A DNA stretch of 64,000 nucleotides from Flavobacteriales bacterium (GCA_016703105.1 JADJCS010000020.1:124001-188000), one strand, 5' to 3'. Shown: positions 16,679 through 25,651, counted from the first letter of the stretch. The notes: generated by a model not told the origin, from the letters alone. Translations and numbers: made by a program.

Positions 16679-17914
16679 GTGCGAAAGTCCTTCTTCCACA
16701 TTCCTGCGCTGTTCTTGCTGTGCTTCAGCGTGCCGACGCTTGCCCAGCAAAGTATCCGGTTGACACAGGAGAACGGTGATTGTACCGGGGCCATTCCCAT
16801 CCCCGATTCCGTGTACTACCAACCCTCGGCCGTACGCGGCTTCGGGAACAAATTGGAGATCAAGGAGAACCCCGTGGACCATACGCAGTGGTTCGAGCGG
16901 GAGCACCATACCACCTGGTATAAGTTCCGGTCGCCTGTCACCACCAAACTCACCTTCGACATCATCCCGGACAGTGTAGAGGACGACATCGATTTCCTTG
17001 TCTTCGAAGGGGCTGTGCCAGGGATCTGCGATAAGATCGCGAGCAAACAAGTGCAGCCCATCCGCTCGAACATTTCGCGCAACGACAAGGAGATGGGCAG
17101 CCGTTGCGGCCTCAGCGCCGATGCCCCTGACCAATTCGTTCGTTCCGGCATCGGTGCCAGCTACAGCAGTGCCATGGATGTGAAGGAGGGCGACCTCTTC
17201 TACCTGGTGATCGACTACCAGGACCGCCCGAAGGCCGGGTACACCATCCATTTCCACTACGACCCTGCTCCACCTCCGGTCCTCGTGGAGGATAAGACGG
17301 TCCAAAAGCAGCAGTTGGTGATCAACATCATGGACGCGAAGAGCGGAAAGCCCGTGAAGGCCAACCTCACGATCGACGGTATGGTCTTCGACAAGGTGAT
17401 CGAGGGGCGCGGAACGAGCACCTACAATTATGAGATGGACATGTACCGGAGCCTGAAGATCGGCTGCACCAGCGAGGGCTACATGTTCACCACCGTCAAG
17501 GTGAAAGGGAACATGGAGCCCACGGTGAACGTGGAACTGAAATTGACCCCCATCGCCCCTGGTGAGCACGTGGTACTGGACGATATCCGCTTCGTCGGCA
17601 ATGAGGACAAGGTGCTCCGCTCGTCGGAAGCTTCCTTGCTGCTGCTCCTTCGCTTCATGCAGGACAACCCCAAGGTGAAGATCGAAGTGGAAGGCCATGT
17701 GAACGGGCCGACGTTCAAGAACAAGAAGGAGTTCATAGACCTGAGCACCTCCCGTGCGCGATCGGTGTATGAGTTCCTCATGGTGAACGACATCGAGGTG
17801 GAACGGATCAGTTATGTCGGATTCGGGAACTCCCGGATGCTCTTCCCGGAGCCGAAGACCAAGGAACAGAGCGAGGCGAACCGCCGCGTGGAGATCAAGG
17901 TGCTCAGCAACTGA
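16679..17914 (+). CDS. OmpA family outer membrane protein
   Basis: 411 residues from GTG 16679: signal peptide (KSFFHIPALFLLCFSVPTLAQQ), a beta-rich N-terminal region of no recognised family (about 25-190), a short Ig/carboxypeptidase-regulatory-like stretch (VVNIMD-type, about 215-290; VINIMDAKSGKPVKANLTI) and a C-terminal OmpA-like peptidoglycan-binding domain (about 310-411) with IEVEGHVN, LSTSRARSVYEFL, GFGNSRMLFP and ANRRVEIKVL. Anchors the outer membrane to the cell wall in this family. 26 bases after metH2 with no terminator seen. Confidence 0.82.
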   Translation: MRKSFFHIPALFLLCFSVPTLAQQSIRLTQENGDCTGAIPIPDSVYYQPSAVRGFGNKLEIKENPVDHTQWFEREHHTTWYKFRSPVTTKLTFDIIPDSVEDDIDFLVFEGAVPGICDKIASKQVQPIRSNISRNDKEMGSRCGLSADAPDQFVRSGIGASYSSAMDVKEGDLFYLVIDYQDRPKAGYTIHFHYDPAPPPVLVEDKTVQKQQLVINIMDAKSGKPVKANLTIDGMVFDKVIEGRGTSTYNYEMDMYRSLKIGCTSEGYMFTTVKVKGNMEPTVNVELKLTPIAPGEHVVLDDIRFVGNEDKVLRSSEASLLLLLRFMQDNPKVKIEVEGHVNGPTFKNKKEFIDLSTSRARSVYEFLMVNDIEVERISYVGFGNSRMLFPEPKTKEQSEANRRVEIKVLSN

Positions 17915-17977
17915 GCCCCGTTCGGCCCATTGGGCCACCGTTCATCCATTCGCACCTTCGTGTCGCGGCCGCGCGGA

Positions 17978-17985
17978 TAGTTTTG
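17978..17985 (+). promoter_or_regulatory. putative -7 box of the tolC-like gene
   Basis: TAGTTTTG is an exact TAnnTTTG in the gap after the OmpA gene, 20 bases before ATG 18006 and 41 before ATG 18027. It excludes starts further upstream in the long open frame. Confidence 0.55.
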
Positions 17986-18026
17986 TCCATGGCGGCACGC
18001 GCCCAATGCGCGCCACCGCCTTGGTG

Positions 18027-19445
18027 ATGCGTCGTATCCCCTTCTTCCCGTTCGTCCTCCTCGTCGTCTCCGCCCATGGTCAGTCCGGCTGGACGCTCGA
18101 GCAATGTGTGCAACGTGCCGAGGAGCGTAACCTCAGCCTGCGTGGTGCCATCCTCAATGCGGATCTGGCGGACAAGGCACGCGATCAATCCCTGTGGAAC
18201 TACCTGCCGGATCTGAACGGGGCCGCCACGCACGGCTACAACTACGGCCGTGTGATCGACCGGTTCACCAACACCTTCGCCACGGATCAGGTGCGGACCA
18301 ACAACTTCTATCTCAGCAGCGATCTGATGCTGTTCAACGGCCTGCGCAAGCACAACGAACGCCGACAGGCCGGCTTGAGCGCTGATGCGGCGATGCAGGG
18401 TACGGAAGCAGCGCGCAACATCGTGCGCACGCAAGTGGTGCAACAATTCCTTGAGGTCCTCAGCATAGAGGAGCGCGTTCGCGCCACCGAAGCGCAACTC
18501 GCCAGTACCAGCCAGCAGGTGGACCGGATGCAGGCCCTGGTGGATGCAGGCCGCAGCGCACGCGCCGAAGTGATGACCCTTATCTCGCAGCAAGCCCAGC
18601 AGGATTACACACTGGTCGATCTCCGCAACCAGCGGGAGCGAGCTTTGCTTCGCCTGGCGCAAAGTCTGCAACTCGCTCCGGAGGAGGTTCCGACCTTCGC
18701 GCTTTCCGCACCGGCGCTGGGCGCTTTGGGCGTGGTGGAACCCGCGAGCGATGTGGAGAGCGTACTGACCAATGTGCTCGCTCAGGACCCGGCCTATAAG
18801 CAAAGCGAACTGGTGGCCTTGAGCGCTGAGCGTGGTGTGGCCATCGCACGGTCAGGCAGTGTGCCTTCGCTCATGTTCAATGCCTCGGCCGGGACAGGTT
18901 ATTCCGGACGGAACCTTGAGACCGTCGGCGAGCCTGTCGAACTGGACCCCACGCCCATCGGATACACCCTGAACGGGGACATCGTCTACACCCCTTCCTT
19001 CGACTACGATACCCAGGTGCGTCCGTTCGGCAAGCAGTTGGACGATAACCTGAACGAATCCCTGGGCTTCACGCTGAACGTGCCCATCTTCAATAACATG
19101 CGCAACCGACTGGCGGTGGATCAAGCAAGGGTGCAACATGAACAGGCCAAGTTGGATGTTGCCGCGATGAAGGATACACGACGGCGTGATGTGCAGGACG
19201 CCATTCTCACCCAACGCGGGGCCTTCAATCAATACCAGGCCGCACAACGCGCGGTGGACGCGGCGGAAGAGAACCTTCGTTACGCTGAGGCGCGGTTCGA
19301 ACAGGGCGCAGCCAATTCCTTGGAGCTGAACACGGCGAAGAACGACCTCCAACGCGTGATGGCGGATCGCATCACTGCGAAGTACACTTATGTAATGGCC
19401 GCCAAGTTGTTGGACATCCTGCAAGGGTTGCCGTTGACCCTCTGA
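18027..19445 (+). CDS. TolC family outer membrane efflux protein
   Basis: 472 residues from ATG 18027, which begins a clean signal peptide (MRRIPFFPFVLLVVSAHGQ); ATG 18006 is an alternative. Typical TolC/OEP layout: WTLEQCVQRAEERNLSLRGA at the start of the mature protein, two long helical hairpins with heptad-like Ala/Gln/Glu repeats, barrel strand blocks (ATHGYNYGRVIDRF; LGFTLNVPIFNNMRNR) and final ARFEQGAANSLELNTAKNDL. Forms the trimeric outer membrane channel of a type I secretion or RND efflux pump; no adaptor or pump gene is adjacent, so partners are elsewhere. Confidence 0.9.
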   Translation: MRRIPFFPFVLLVVSAHGQSGWTLEQCVQRAEERNLSLRGAILNADLADKARDQSLWNYLPDLNGAATHGYNYGRVIDRFTNTFATDQVRTNNFYLSSDLMLFNGLRKHNERRQAGLSADAAMQGTEAARNIVRTQVVQQFLEVLSIEERVRATEAQLASTSQQVDRMQALVDAGRSARAEVMTLISQQAQQDYTLVDLRNQRERALLRLAQSLQLAPEEVPTFALSAPALGALGVVEPASDVESVLTNVLAQDPAYKQSELVALSAERGVAIARSGSVPSLMFNASAGTGYSGRNLETVGEPVELDPTPIGYTLNGDIVYTPSFDYDTQVRPFGKQLDDNLNESLGFTLNVPIFNNMRNRLAVDQARVQHEQAKLDVAAMKDTRRRDVQDAILTQRGAFNQYQAAQRAVDAAEENLRYAEARFEQGAANSLELNTAKNDLQRVMADRITAKYTYVMAAKLLDILQGLPLTL

Positions 19446-19448
19446 GCC

Positions 19449-20156
19449 ATGGCCCTGATCCTCTGTCTGGAGACCGCCACGCATTTGTGCTCGGTAGCCT
19501 TGGTGAGGGATGGGAGGGTAGTGGCGGAACGGAACGAAGAAGGAGCCGGGCACATCCATGCAGAGCGGCTGCATGTCCTGGTGCAGCAGGTGATGGCGCA
19601 GGCTATGGTCGCCTTCGATCGGTTGAACGCGGTAGCTGTTGGGATCGGCCCGGGCAGTTATACTGGCCTGCGTATCGGGGTGAGCGCTGCGAAAGGCTAT
19701 TGCCACGCGCTGGGGATCCCGATCATCGGGATCAGCACCTTGCGGATACTGGAGGCGGCGTTCCGAGGGTTGGAAGGGAGCGCCCCGAACGGTGGAATTC
19801 TGTTACCCATGATCGACGCGCGGCGCATGGAAGTGTTCACGCTTCCGATGGACCCAGGAGGAAAGCCCGAACCCGATGGTGCCATGCCGCTGATCCTGGA
19901 CGAGGCCTGGAGGCGTTCATTGAACCTCGCCGGACCGTGCGTGGTCTTCGGGGACGGTGCGGACAAGGCAGCCTCGTTCTGGCGGACGGAAGAAATGGTG
20001 GAGCACGTGCCGGGCGTGAAGCCCTGGGCGCGTGCCATGGCTTCGAACGCCCAGGAACGGCTCGCGCGAGAACAGGTGGACGATCTGGCCTATCTGGTCC
20101 CCAAGTACGGCAAGGAGGCGAACGTTACCGCGCAGGCGCGACCAACCGCTTCATAG
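19449..20156 (+). CDS. tsaB: tRNA threonylcarbamoyladenosine biosynthesis protein TsaB
   Basis: 235 residues with the ASKHA-fold opening ILCLETATHLCSVALV and the hallmark AVGIGPGSYTGLRIGVSAAKG (family pattern GPGSFTGLRIG), then PNGGILLPMIDARRMEVF. TsaB partners TsaD and TsaE in adding threonylcarbamoyl to A37 of ANN-decoding tRNAs in the cytoplasm. Starts three bases after the tolC-like stop. Its 3' end overlaps by six bases the end of the convergent minus-strand gene. Confidence 0.93.
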   Translation: MALILCLETATHLCSVALVRDGRVVAERNEEGAGHIHAERLHVLVQQVMAQAMVAFDRLNAVAVGIGPGSYTGLRIGVSAAKGYCHALGIPIIGISTLRILEAAFRGLEGSAPNGGILLPMIDARRMEVFTLPMDPGGKPEPDGAMPLILDEAWRRSLNLAGPCVVFGDGADKAASFWRTEEMVEHVPGVKPWARAMASNAQERLAREQVDDLAYLVPKYGKEANVTAQARPTAS

Positions 20157-20651
20157 ACCCGCGAGGATCACCATCAGGGCCAGGGGATCCAATTCCCCTT
20201 CGAGCCGGAGCAACGCATCGCTCTTCACGCCGAAAGCGCCCTCCGCCAGGTAGACCGTGTTGCCATCCACCAGGAAGGCGCCATCGCCTTTGTTGCAGAA
20301 GGCGCCGTCAGCGCGGAACACTTTGTTCTTTTCCAGGATCAGAGCACAGCTGCTCCTAGCGCAACCGGTACCGCTGCAACGGACGAGTGTGTTCCCATCG
20401 GCCACGAACGCACATTGGCCGAGGGCGCCGTACGCGTCCGCCGCACGATAGACCTGGTCGCCCTGTATGATGTACAGACACGGCCCGCGCACACCGAACG
20501 GCCCGGAGGCCTGGTGGATCCGGTCCCCCTCCACAAGGAAGGCCGCATCACCGGTGTTGGCGAAAGGCCCATAAGCCCAACGCACGAGCACGCCTTGCCC
20601 GATCATTTGCATGGCGGGTACCAACGCGCACAGCACCAGCACTGTTCTCAT
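20151..20651 (-). CDS. small secreted protein of about five and a half 22-residue repeats, function unknown
   Basis: 166 residues: a signal-peptide-like start (RTVLVLCALVPAMQMIGQG), then repeats at residues 28-49, 50-72, 73-94, 95-116, 117-138 and a partial 139-154, and a hydrophobic end (LALMVILAGL). The repeat consensus is roughly GxFGxxGDxAFLVxGNxVYRA. Central repeats carry cysteines (Cys58, 80, 92, 97, 102, 119). The pattern of short beta turns suggests a stacked-strand or WG/MORN-like fold, but no family was recognised. Its ATG overlaps the stop of the upstream YD-type gene (20648-20651), so it is last in a translationally coupled three-gene set. Confidence 0.65.
   Translation of the reverse strand: MRTVLVLCALVPAMQMIGQGVLVRWAYGPFANTGDAAFLVEGDRIHQASGPFGVRGPCLYIIQGDQVYRAADAYGALGQCAFVADGNTLVRCSGTGCARSSCALILEKNKVFRADGAFCNKGDGAFLVDGNTVYLAEGAFGVKSDALLRLEGELDPLALMVILAGL
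20190..20570 (-). repeat. tandem 22-codon repeats
   Basis: Coding repeats of the small secreted protein: six units of 22, 23, 22, 22, 22 and about 16 codons. The DNA units have diverged, so the repetition is visible at protein level mainly through the GDxAFLVxGN-type core and the aromatic VYRA at the end of each unit. Confidence 0.65.
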
Positions 20652-21547
20652 CGCCGCTCGGTATGGTAGCGCATGATGCGGATCATGTTCGACTCCAGGT
20701 CCTGGCTCAGTCGCGCCTTCAAGAACATCGTGTTCTCCTCGTACAAGTATTCGTCCCGTCGCACCGCTTTGTCCCCGTGATAGAGGTCGGAGGCGGTAAG
20801 GTTGCCCGCCACGTCGTAGTGGTAAAGTTCCTTCACCGTGCGTGGGTCCAAGAGATCGGCTTGCACGATACGTTCGGCCAGACGCCCTTTCTCATTGTAC
20901 CGGAACGTGACCCGGGAACGACGCCCACTGACCAGGTACCGGTCCTCGATGCTACGGAGGTAGCCCCAGCGGTCATAGGCATGGCGTTGTTCGCGATAGG
21001 GGAGCCCCCGGTTGTTCAATGTGGTGCGGATCCAAGCCGTATCGCTTTCGGTGCGGTAGACATGCCTCTCTTGGCTGATCACGGTGCGTTGGCCAGCAAG
21101 GAACTGGTATCGGTCCGGCCCCAGGTTCTCAACGCGCACGTAGGTTTCGCTCGTAACACGGCACAAGGAGTCGTAGGTACGTTCCGTGAGGTAGTGGCCG
21201 GCCAGGTCGTTCCGCAGACTTTCCTTCACACAACCGTCCGCATCATAGGTGCTCACGGTCGATGCGGTGTCCGTACCCGTACCCGGTCGCCCAAAGGACG
21301 TGTTCGCATACACCTGGCGACCGAGATCATCGAACTTGTACAACGTGCGTTCTCGTTGCTCTCGAATGGGTTGTCCATCGCGCTTCACCGACGGTGTGCC
21401 GATAATGGCGGTGACGCCGTTGCGTTGGATGAAAGCGGGATCCCAGACCGGCTGAGGCGTATCCTCCGGAACGGTCGGAACGCTGAGTACCTGCGCCATA
21501 CTGTACGGGACCATTGCCATGGTCACCATCGAGGTCCAGCCTCTCAT
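20648..21547 (-). CDS. YD-repeat-like protein of unknown function
   Basis: 299 residues from ATG 21547, which overlaps the upstream stop (ATGA); upstream in-frame codons would lie inside the preceding gene. Begins with a weak signal sequence (WTSMVTMAMVPYSMAQV). The body has repeated YD-type units as in RHS proteins: YKFDDLGRQVY, YDADGCVKESL, YDSLCRVTSETY, YDRWGYLRSIEDRY, YNEKGRLAERIV and YDVAGNLTASDLY. It is far too short to be an RHS toxin and lacks the core-processing region, so it is probably a small secreted or periplasmic beta-rich protein. Middle gene of the coupled set. Confidence 0.6.
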   Translation of the reverse strand: MRGWTSMVTMAMVPYSMAQVLSVPTVPEDTPQPVWDPAFIQRNGVTAIIGTPSVKRDGQPIREQRERTLYKFDDLGRQVYANTSFGRPGTGTDTASTVSTYDADGCVKESLRNDLAGHYLTERTYDSLCRVTSETYVRVENLGPDRYQFLAGQRTVISQERHVYRTESDTAWIRTTLNNRGLPYREQRHAYDRWGYLRSIEDRYLVSGRRSRVTFRYNEKGRLAERIVQADLLDPRTVKELYHYDVAGNLTASDLYHGDKAVRRDEYLYEENTMFLKARLSQDLESNMIRIMRYHTERR

Positions 21548-23661
21548 CGCATCTGCTTCAGGGCATCCCCCACTGAGATCACAGGAAGCTGGCACACCTT
21601 GTTCTCGCATACGAAAATGGTGCTGCTTCCCTCCAGCACTTTGTTCTCGAGCAAGGGAAGTTCGCTACCCGATGCGGTGCCGAGGAAAATGCGGTTGGGG
21701 ACGTAGCTGACCTGGAACTCCTGCCGAAGTCGTAGGCACTCGGGGCCGGTGATCGCGATCTCGTAGAACGGGAAGACATGTCCGAGCATCAGGCGGGCCC
21801 AATTGGAGTAGCCCGTCGGGTAATCCTTCATCTGTCCCTTCACGTTCTGTAGCATCTGCTCGCTCATCAGAAGGTAGGCGGGCTTGTCGAGCAAATGCCC
21901 GAGCATGAACAATGCGTTCGCCATGCTGGAGTTCGAAGCGGGGATCACATTGTCGTTCACCTCTTTGCGGCGCGCGACGAGCGGTGGGTCGAGGTCGCTC
22001 GTGAAGTGGAACATGGCGCTGGTCCGGTCATGGAAATGGGCGATCGCGTAGGCCATCAACACATCCGCGTCCTTCAACCAGCGTTCCTCGAACGTGACGC
22101 CGTAGAGGGCGGTGAGTGCCTCGATGGTGAAGCAGTAATCCTCCAAATAGCCGTTGATGGTGGCTTTGTCGTTCTTGTAGTTGTGCCAAAGCCCACCATC
22201 GCTGCGGCGACACTTGCCCAACAGCAGGTCCATCGTGGTTCGCGCTTGTTGCAAATAAGCCGTTGTGCCGAAGGCTTCGTAAGCATCGCAATAAGCCTCC
22301 ACCATCATCGCGTTCCAACTCACCAGCGACTTGTCGTCCAACCCGGGTGCTACGCGCTGCTTGCGCATTTGATAGAGCTTTTGATTGATGCGATCGATGC
22401 TTTGCCGAAGCTGCTCTTCGCTCAAGTTGTTCCGTTTCGCGAACTCCGCATCGCTCTGCGTGCGCAGGAGAATATTGCGACCCTCTTCCCATAGCGCCGC
22501 ACCGCCCACGTTGTAATAGGCCGCGGCGATCGGGTGGTCTTCGCCTAGCGCCGCCTTCAGTTCGCTCTCGGTCCATACATAGAAGCGACCCTCTTCGCCC
22601 TCGCTGTCCGCGTCCAATGCGCTGTAATAAGCACCTTCCGGCGATCGCATCTCCCGCTCCAGAAAACTCAATGTCCGCTCCACCACGCGTCGGTACTCGG
22701 GTTTCCGATAGGCGAGGTACGCCTGGCTGTAAAGACTTACGAGTTGGGCATTGTCGTACAACATCTTCTCGAAGTGCGGTACTTTCCAGAGCACATCGGT
22801 GCTGTAGCGCGCGAAGCCACCCCCCACTTGATCGAACAAGCCACCGAACGCCATCTTGTCCAAGGTAAGTTCCACATGGCGCTTCAGGCCGCTGTCGTTC
22901 GTGAGCCAGGCATGGCGCAAAAGGAAGAGGTAGTTATTGGGCATTGGGAACTTGGGCGCGTGGTCCGGACCACCATGCTCGCGGTCCAATTGCCCCTCCC
23001 AGGAATCCACGTACGCCTCCAGTTCCTTACGGGTGAAGGGCGCCGGATCGCTGTTCAGAGTGATCAGGTCCAGTTCGGCGATGCCCTTCTGCAACTGGTC
23101 CGCATAGGAGCGGACGCGATCCGGTTCGTGCTTCCAAGTGGTGCCAAGGTCCTGTAGCATCTGCTTCCATTGATCGGGCGGGAAATAGGTGCCGCCATAA
23201 ACAGGTCGGCCATCTGGTAGGGTGAAACAGTTCAACGGCCAACCACCACGACCGCTCATCAGCTGCACGGCGCCCATATACACCTGGTCGACGTCTGGGC
23301 GTTCTTCGCGATCCACTTTGATGCAGATGAAACGCTCGTTCATAATGGCCGCGATGCTGTCGTTCTCGAAGCTCTCGCGCTCCATCACATGGCACCAATG
23401 GCAACTGCTGTAGCCCACGCTCACCAAGACTAATTTGTTCTGTTCTTTCGCAGAGTCGAAGGCCTCTGTGCCCCAGGGGAACCAATCCACCGGGTTGTGG
23501 GCGTGCTGGAGCAGGTAGGGACTGGTCTCCTTCGCCAGGCGGTTGGTGTGTTTGTGGGCGGTGGTGTCTTGCATGTCCGGATCGGCTGTACCGATTGTTC
23601 CGCCGCATCCCGTGAAAAGTGCCAGCACAATGGCCGGGGAGAGCAGGTAAGAGCGGTGCAT
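21544..23661 (-). CDS. DUF255 thioredoxin-fold lipoprotein (YyaL/SPATA20-like)
   Basis: 705 residues. Lipoprotein signal with lipobox LFTGC (Cys19). The DUF255 domain follows: SPYLLQHAHNPVDWFPWG, a thioredoxin-like CxxC at Cys87/Cys90 (SSCHWCHVME), KVDREERPDVDQVYM and GGWPLNCFTLPDGRPVYGGT, then an alpha/alpha-barrel-like region (LYDNAQLVSLYSQAYL, LVSWNAMMVEAYCDAY) resembling glycoside-hydrolase helical barrels. Family biochemical role is not settled. The lipoprotein signal puts it in the periplasm or outer membrane, unlike the cytoplasmic forms. First of three overlapping genes. Confidence 0.88.
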   Translation of the reverse strand: MHRSYLLSPAIVLALFTGCGGTIGTADPDMQDTTAHKHTNRLAKETSPYLLQHAHNPVDWFPWGTEAFDSAKEQNKLVLVSVGYSSCHWCHVMERESFENDSIAAIMNERFICIKVDREERPDVDQVYMGAVQLMSGRGGWPLNCFTLPDGRPVYGGTYFPPDQWKQMLQDLGTTWKHEPDRVRSYADQLQKGIAELDLITLNSDPAPFTRKELEAYVDSWEGQLDREHGGPDHAPKFPMPNNYLFLLRHAWLTNDSGLKRHVELTLDKMAFGGLFDQVGGGFARYSTDVLWKVPHFEKMLYDNAQLVSLYSQAYLAYRKPEYRRVVERTLSFLEREMRSPEGAYYSALDADSEGEEGRFYVWTESELKAALGEDHPIAAAYYNVGGAALWEEGRNILLRTQSDAEFAKRNNLSEEQLRQSIDRINQKLYQMRKQRVAPGLDDKSLVSWNAMMVEAYCDAYEAFGTTAYLQQARTTMDLLLGKCRRSDGGLWHNYKNDKATINGYLEDYCFTIEALTALYGVTFEERWLKDADVLMAYAIAHFHDRTSAMFHFTSDLDPPLVARRKEVNDNVIPASNSSMANALFMLGHLLDKPAYLLMSEQMLQNVKGQMKDYPTGYSNWARLMLGHVFPFYEIAITGPECLRLRQEFQVSYVPNRIFLGTASGSELPLLENKVLEGSSTIFVCENKVCQLPVISVGDALKQMR

Positions 23662-23668
23662 GGTCCGT

Positions 23669-23676
23669 CAAAGTAA
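23669..23676 (-). promoter_or_regulatory. putative promoter box for the DUF255 operon
   Basis: On the minus strand TTACTTTG stands seven bases before the ATG at 23661. It matches TAnnTTTG at six of eight positions (or as TA-n-TTTG with one base less) and would give an essentially leaderless message. Confidence 0.4.
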
Positions 23677-23742
23677 CGGTCGTGGGTCGCCCGTCTTGCA
23701 GGGCTGGTGACCCTTGCCGCCAACATGCGTCCGTGGACGGCG

Positions 23743-24210
23743 TCAGCGGTCCATATCCACCTGCTCCTCCAGTTTGAACGGGAAGCGTTTGCGCAGAAGC
23801 CCTGCTCTCCCCATCACCGTGCCCTCCGCGCGCAATCGCATTTCCCCGCCAAGTGCCGCGCCGAGTCCGAACAAGAGCAGGGGAATACCTGCACCCTGCA
23901 ATTGGGCATGCATGGGGATCACCACGTGCTCCGTGCTTCGCGGCGATAGGCCTACAGCGCTATCCAGTAAAGCCTTGCCGATGAACGCATCATTGATGAA
24001 CAGGTCCACATCCGGGTCCTGGACGGTGATCTTGAAGTTGTTCGGATTGTGTACCCGGAGCACGGCGCGTATGGCGATCCCCTGATCATCCATCGAGGTG
24101 ATGCTCACTTCGTCCACCGCTTCCAAAATGACGTCCTCGTAGCTCGCGCAACCGACCAACAATGCCGGAACCAATACCACCCAAGCGGTTCCAAGGAGGC
24201 GGCGGGCCAT
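23743..24210 (-). CDS. LEA type 2 (WHy domain) lipoprotein
   Basis: 155 residues. Lipoprotein signal with lipobox LLVGC (Cys21). The body fits the LEA14/WHy fold: IAIRAVLRVHNPNNFKITVQDPDVDLFIND, with the NPN motif typical of the family, and a following strand set (FIGKALLDSAV, EHVVIPMHAQL). Such domains are linked to desiccation or envelope stress in other organisms; the role here is unknown. Starts six bases after the M20 peptidase stop, so the two are likely co-transcribed. Confidence 0.75.
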   Translation of the reverse strand: MARRLLGTAWVVLVPALLVGCASYEDVILEAVDEVSITSMDDQGIAIRAVLRVHNPNNFKITVQDPDVDLFINDAFIGKALLDSAVGLSPRSTEHVVIPMHAQLQGAGIPLLLFGLGAALGGEMRLRAEGTVMGRAGLLRKRFPFKLEEQVDMDR

Positions 24211-24216
24211 GGTGGG

Positions 24217-25596
24217 TCAGCTATTGTCGTCCATCATTGCCGCGTAGTGGTGGAAGAAGCGCGGGATGGTGCGGATGCCCTGCATGTAGTTGAACACGCC
24301 GTAGTGCTCATCCGGGCTATGGATGTTGTCCGAATCCAGCCCGAAACCGAATAGTACGGTCTTCAGCCCGAGTTCCTGCTCGAAGAGGGCCACGATCGGG
24401 ATGCTACCACCGCCGCGAGTAGGAATGGGTTTCTTACCGAAGGTCTCCTCCATGGCCTTGCTTGCGGCTTTGTAAGCCACCGAATCGATCGGGGTGACGG
24501 CGGCTTCGCCACCATGGTGCGGGCGCACGACCACTTTCACTCCGGGGGGAGCGATCCGCACGAAGTGGTCCTGGAAAAGCTTGGTGATGGACTCGCTCTT
24601 TTGATCGGGCACCAGCCGCATGCTGATCTTCGCAAAAGCTTTCGAAGGCAGAACCGTTTTGGCGCCTTCGCCGATATACCCCCCCCAGATACCGTTCACA
24701 TCCAACGTGGGACGGATACTGCTCCGTTCTTCGGTGGTGAAGCCCTTCTCGCCGCGCACCGCAGCGATGCCCAGGTCCTTCATATACGCCTCCTCATTGA
24801 ACGGCGCCTCGGCGAGCGCCTTCCTCTCGGCCGCGCTCAGGTCCTTCACCGCATCGTAGAATCCGGGGATGGTGACGCGTCTGTCAGCATCGTGCATGCT
24901 CGCGATCATCTCGCACAGTGCATTGATCGGATTGGTCACAGCGCCCCCGTATACTCCGCTGTGCAGATCGCGGTTCGGGCCGGTCACCTCCACTTCCAGA
25001 TAGCTTAGTCCGCGGAGCCCCGTGTTGATGCTGGGTACATCGTTCGCGATCATCGCGGTGTCACTGATCAACACCACATCGGCCTTCAGTTTGGCCTTGT
25101 TGTTCGCGACGAAAATGCCCAGGTTGTCGGATCCCACCTCCTCCTCTCCCTCGATCATGATCTTCACGTTGCAGGGCAGCGCGTTCTCCTTCAACATGGC
25201 CTCCACGGCCTTCACATGCATGTAGAACTGACCCTTGTCATCCGCGCTGCCGCGGGCATAGATCACATCGTTCTTGATCACCGGTTCGAAGGGGGGGGAT
25301 GTCCAAAGGTCCAGAGGATCAGCCGGTTGCACGTCGTAGTGGCCGTAAATGAGCACCGTCGGCTTCCGGGGGTCCACGATCTTCTCAGCGTACACGATGG
25401 GATGGCCTGCTGTTGGGCAGATCTCCGCTCCGTCCAGCCCGGCTTCCACAAAACGGGCCTTGACCGCTTCGGCGCAACGTTGCACATCCGCTTTGTACTT
25501 GGGGTCTGCGCTCACTGAAGGGATGCGCAGAAGGTCAAGGAGCTCATTAAGGAAGCGCTCTTTGTGCGTTTCGATGTACTGTGGGACGTTACTCAC
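24217..25596 (-). CDS. M20 family dipeptidase
   Basis: 459 residues. The binuclear zinc site of M20 peptidases is clear: His86 and Asp88 in IYGHYDVQPADP, Asp119/120 in GSADDKGQFYMHVKA, Glu151/152 in MIEGEEEVGSDN, with the lid dimerisation domain in between and the final His-containing PTRGGGSIPIVALFE / HSPDEHYG block. Closest to the CNDP-like dipeptidases (cytosolic nonspecific dipeptidase type). No signal peptide, so cytoplasmic peptide turnover. Heads a minus-strand pair with the LEA lipoprotein. Confidence 0.9.
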   Translation of the reverse strand: MSNVPQYIETHKERFLNELLDLLRIPSVSADPKYKADVQRCAEAVKARFVEAGLDGAEICPTAGHPIVYAEKIVDPRKPTVLIYGHYDVQPADPLDLWTSPPFEPVIKNDVIYARGSADDKGQFYMHVKAVEAMLKENALPCNVKIMIEGEEEVGSDNLGIFVANNKAKLKADVVLISDTAMIANDVPSINTGLRGLSYLEVEVTGPNRDLHSGVYGGAVTNPINALCEMIASMHDADRRVTIPGFYDAVKDLSAAERKALAEAPFNEEAYMKDLGIAAVRGEKGFTTEERSSIRPTLDVNGIWGGYIGEGAKTVLPSKAFAKISMRLVPDQKSESITKLFQDHFVRIAPPGVKVVVRPHHGGEAAVTPIDSVAYKAASKAMEETFGKKPIPTRGGGSIPIVALFEQELGLKTVLFGFGLDSDNIHSPDEHYGVFNYMQGIRTIPRFFHHYAAMMDDNS

Positions 25597-25651
25597 TGTA
25601 ATTCGGGATTGACGCGCTGTTCTAAAAGCGGGAATTTCGCGCGATGGGGCC

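Noticed and set aside
20648..21547. RHS/polymorphic toxin
   Set aside because: Too short, no core-processing motif, no variable toxin tip and no immunity gene nearby.
20663..21706. 347-codon plus-strand frame over the YD-type gene
   Set aside because: The minus-strand gene has signal sequence, repeats and overlap coupling on both sides; the plus frame has none of these.
21544..23661. reading the DUF255 protein as a glycoside hydrolase or cellulase-like enzyme
   Set aside because: The helical barrel part is similar in look only; the HNPVDW and CHWC motifs place it in DUF255.
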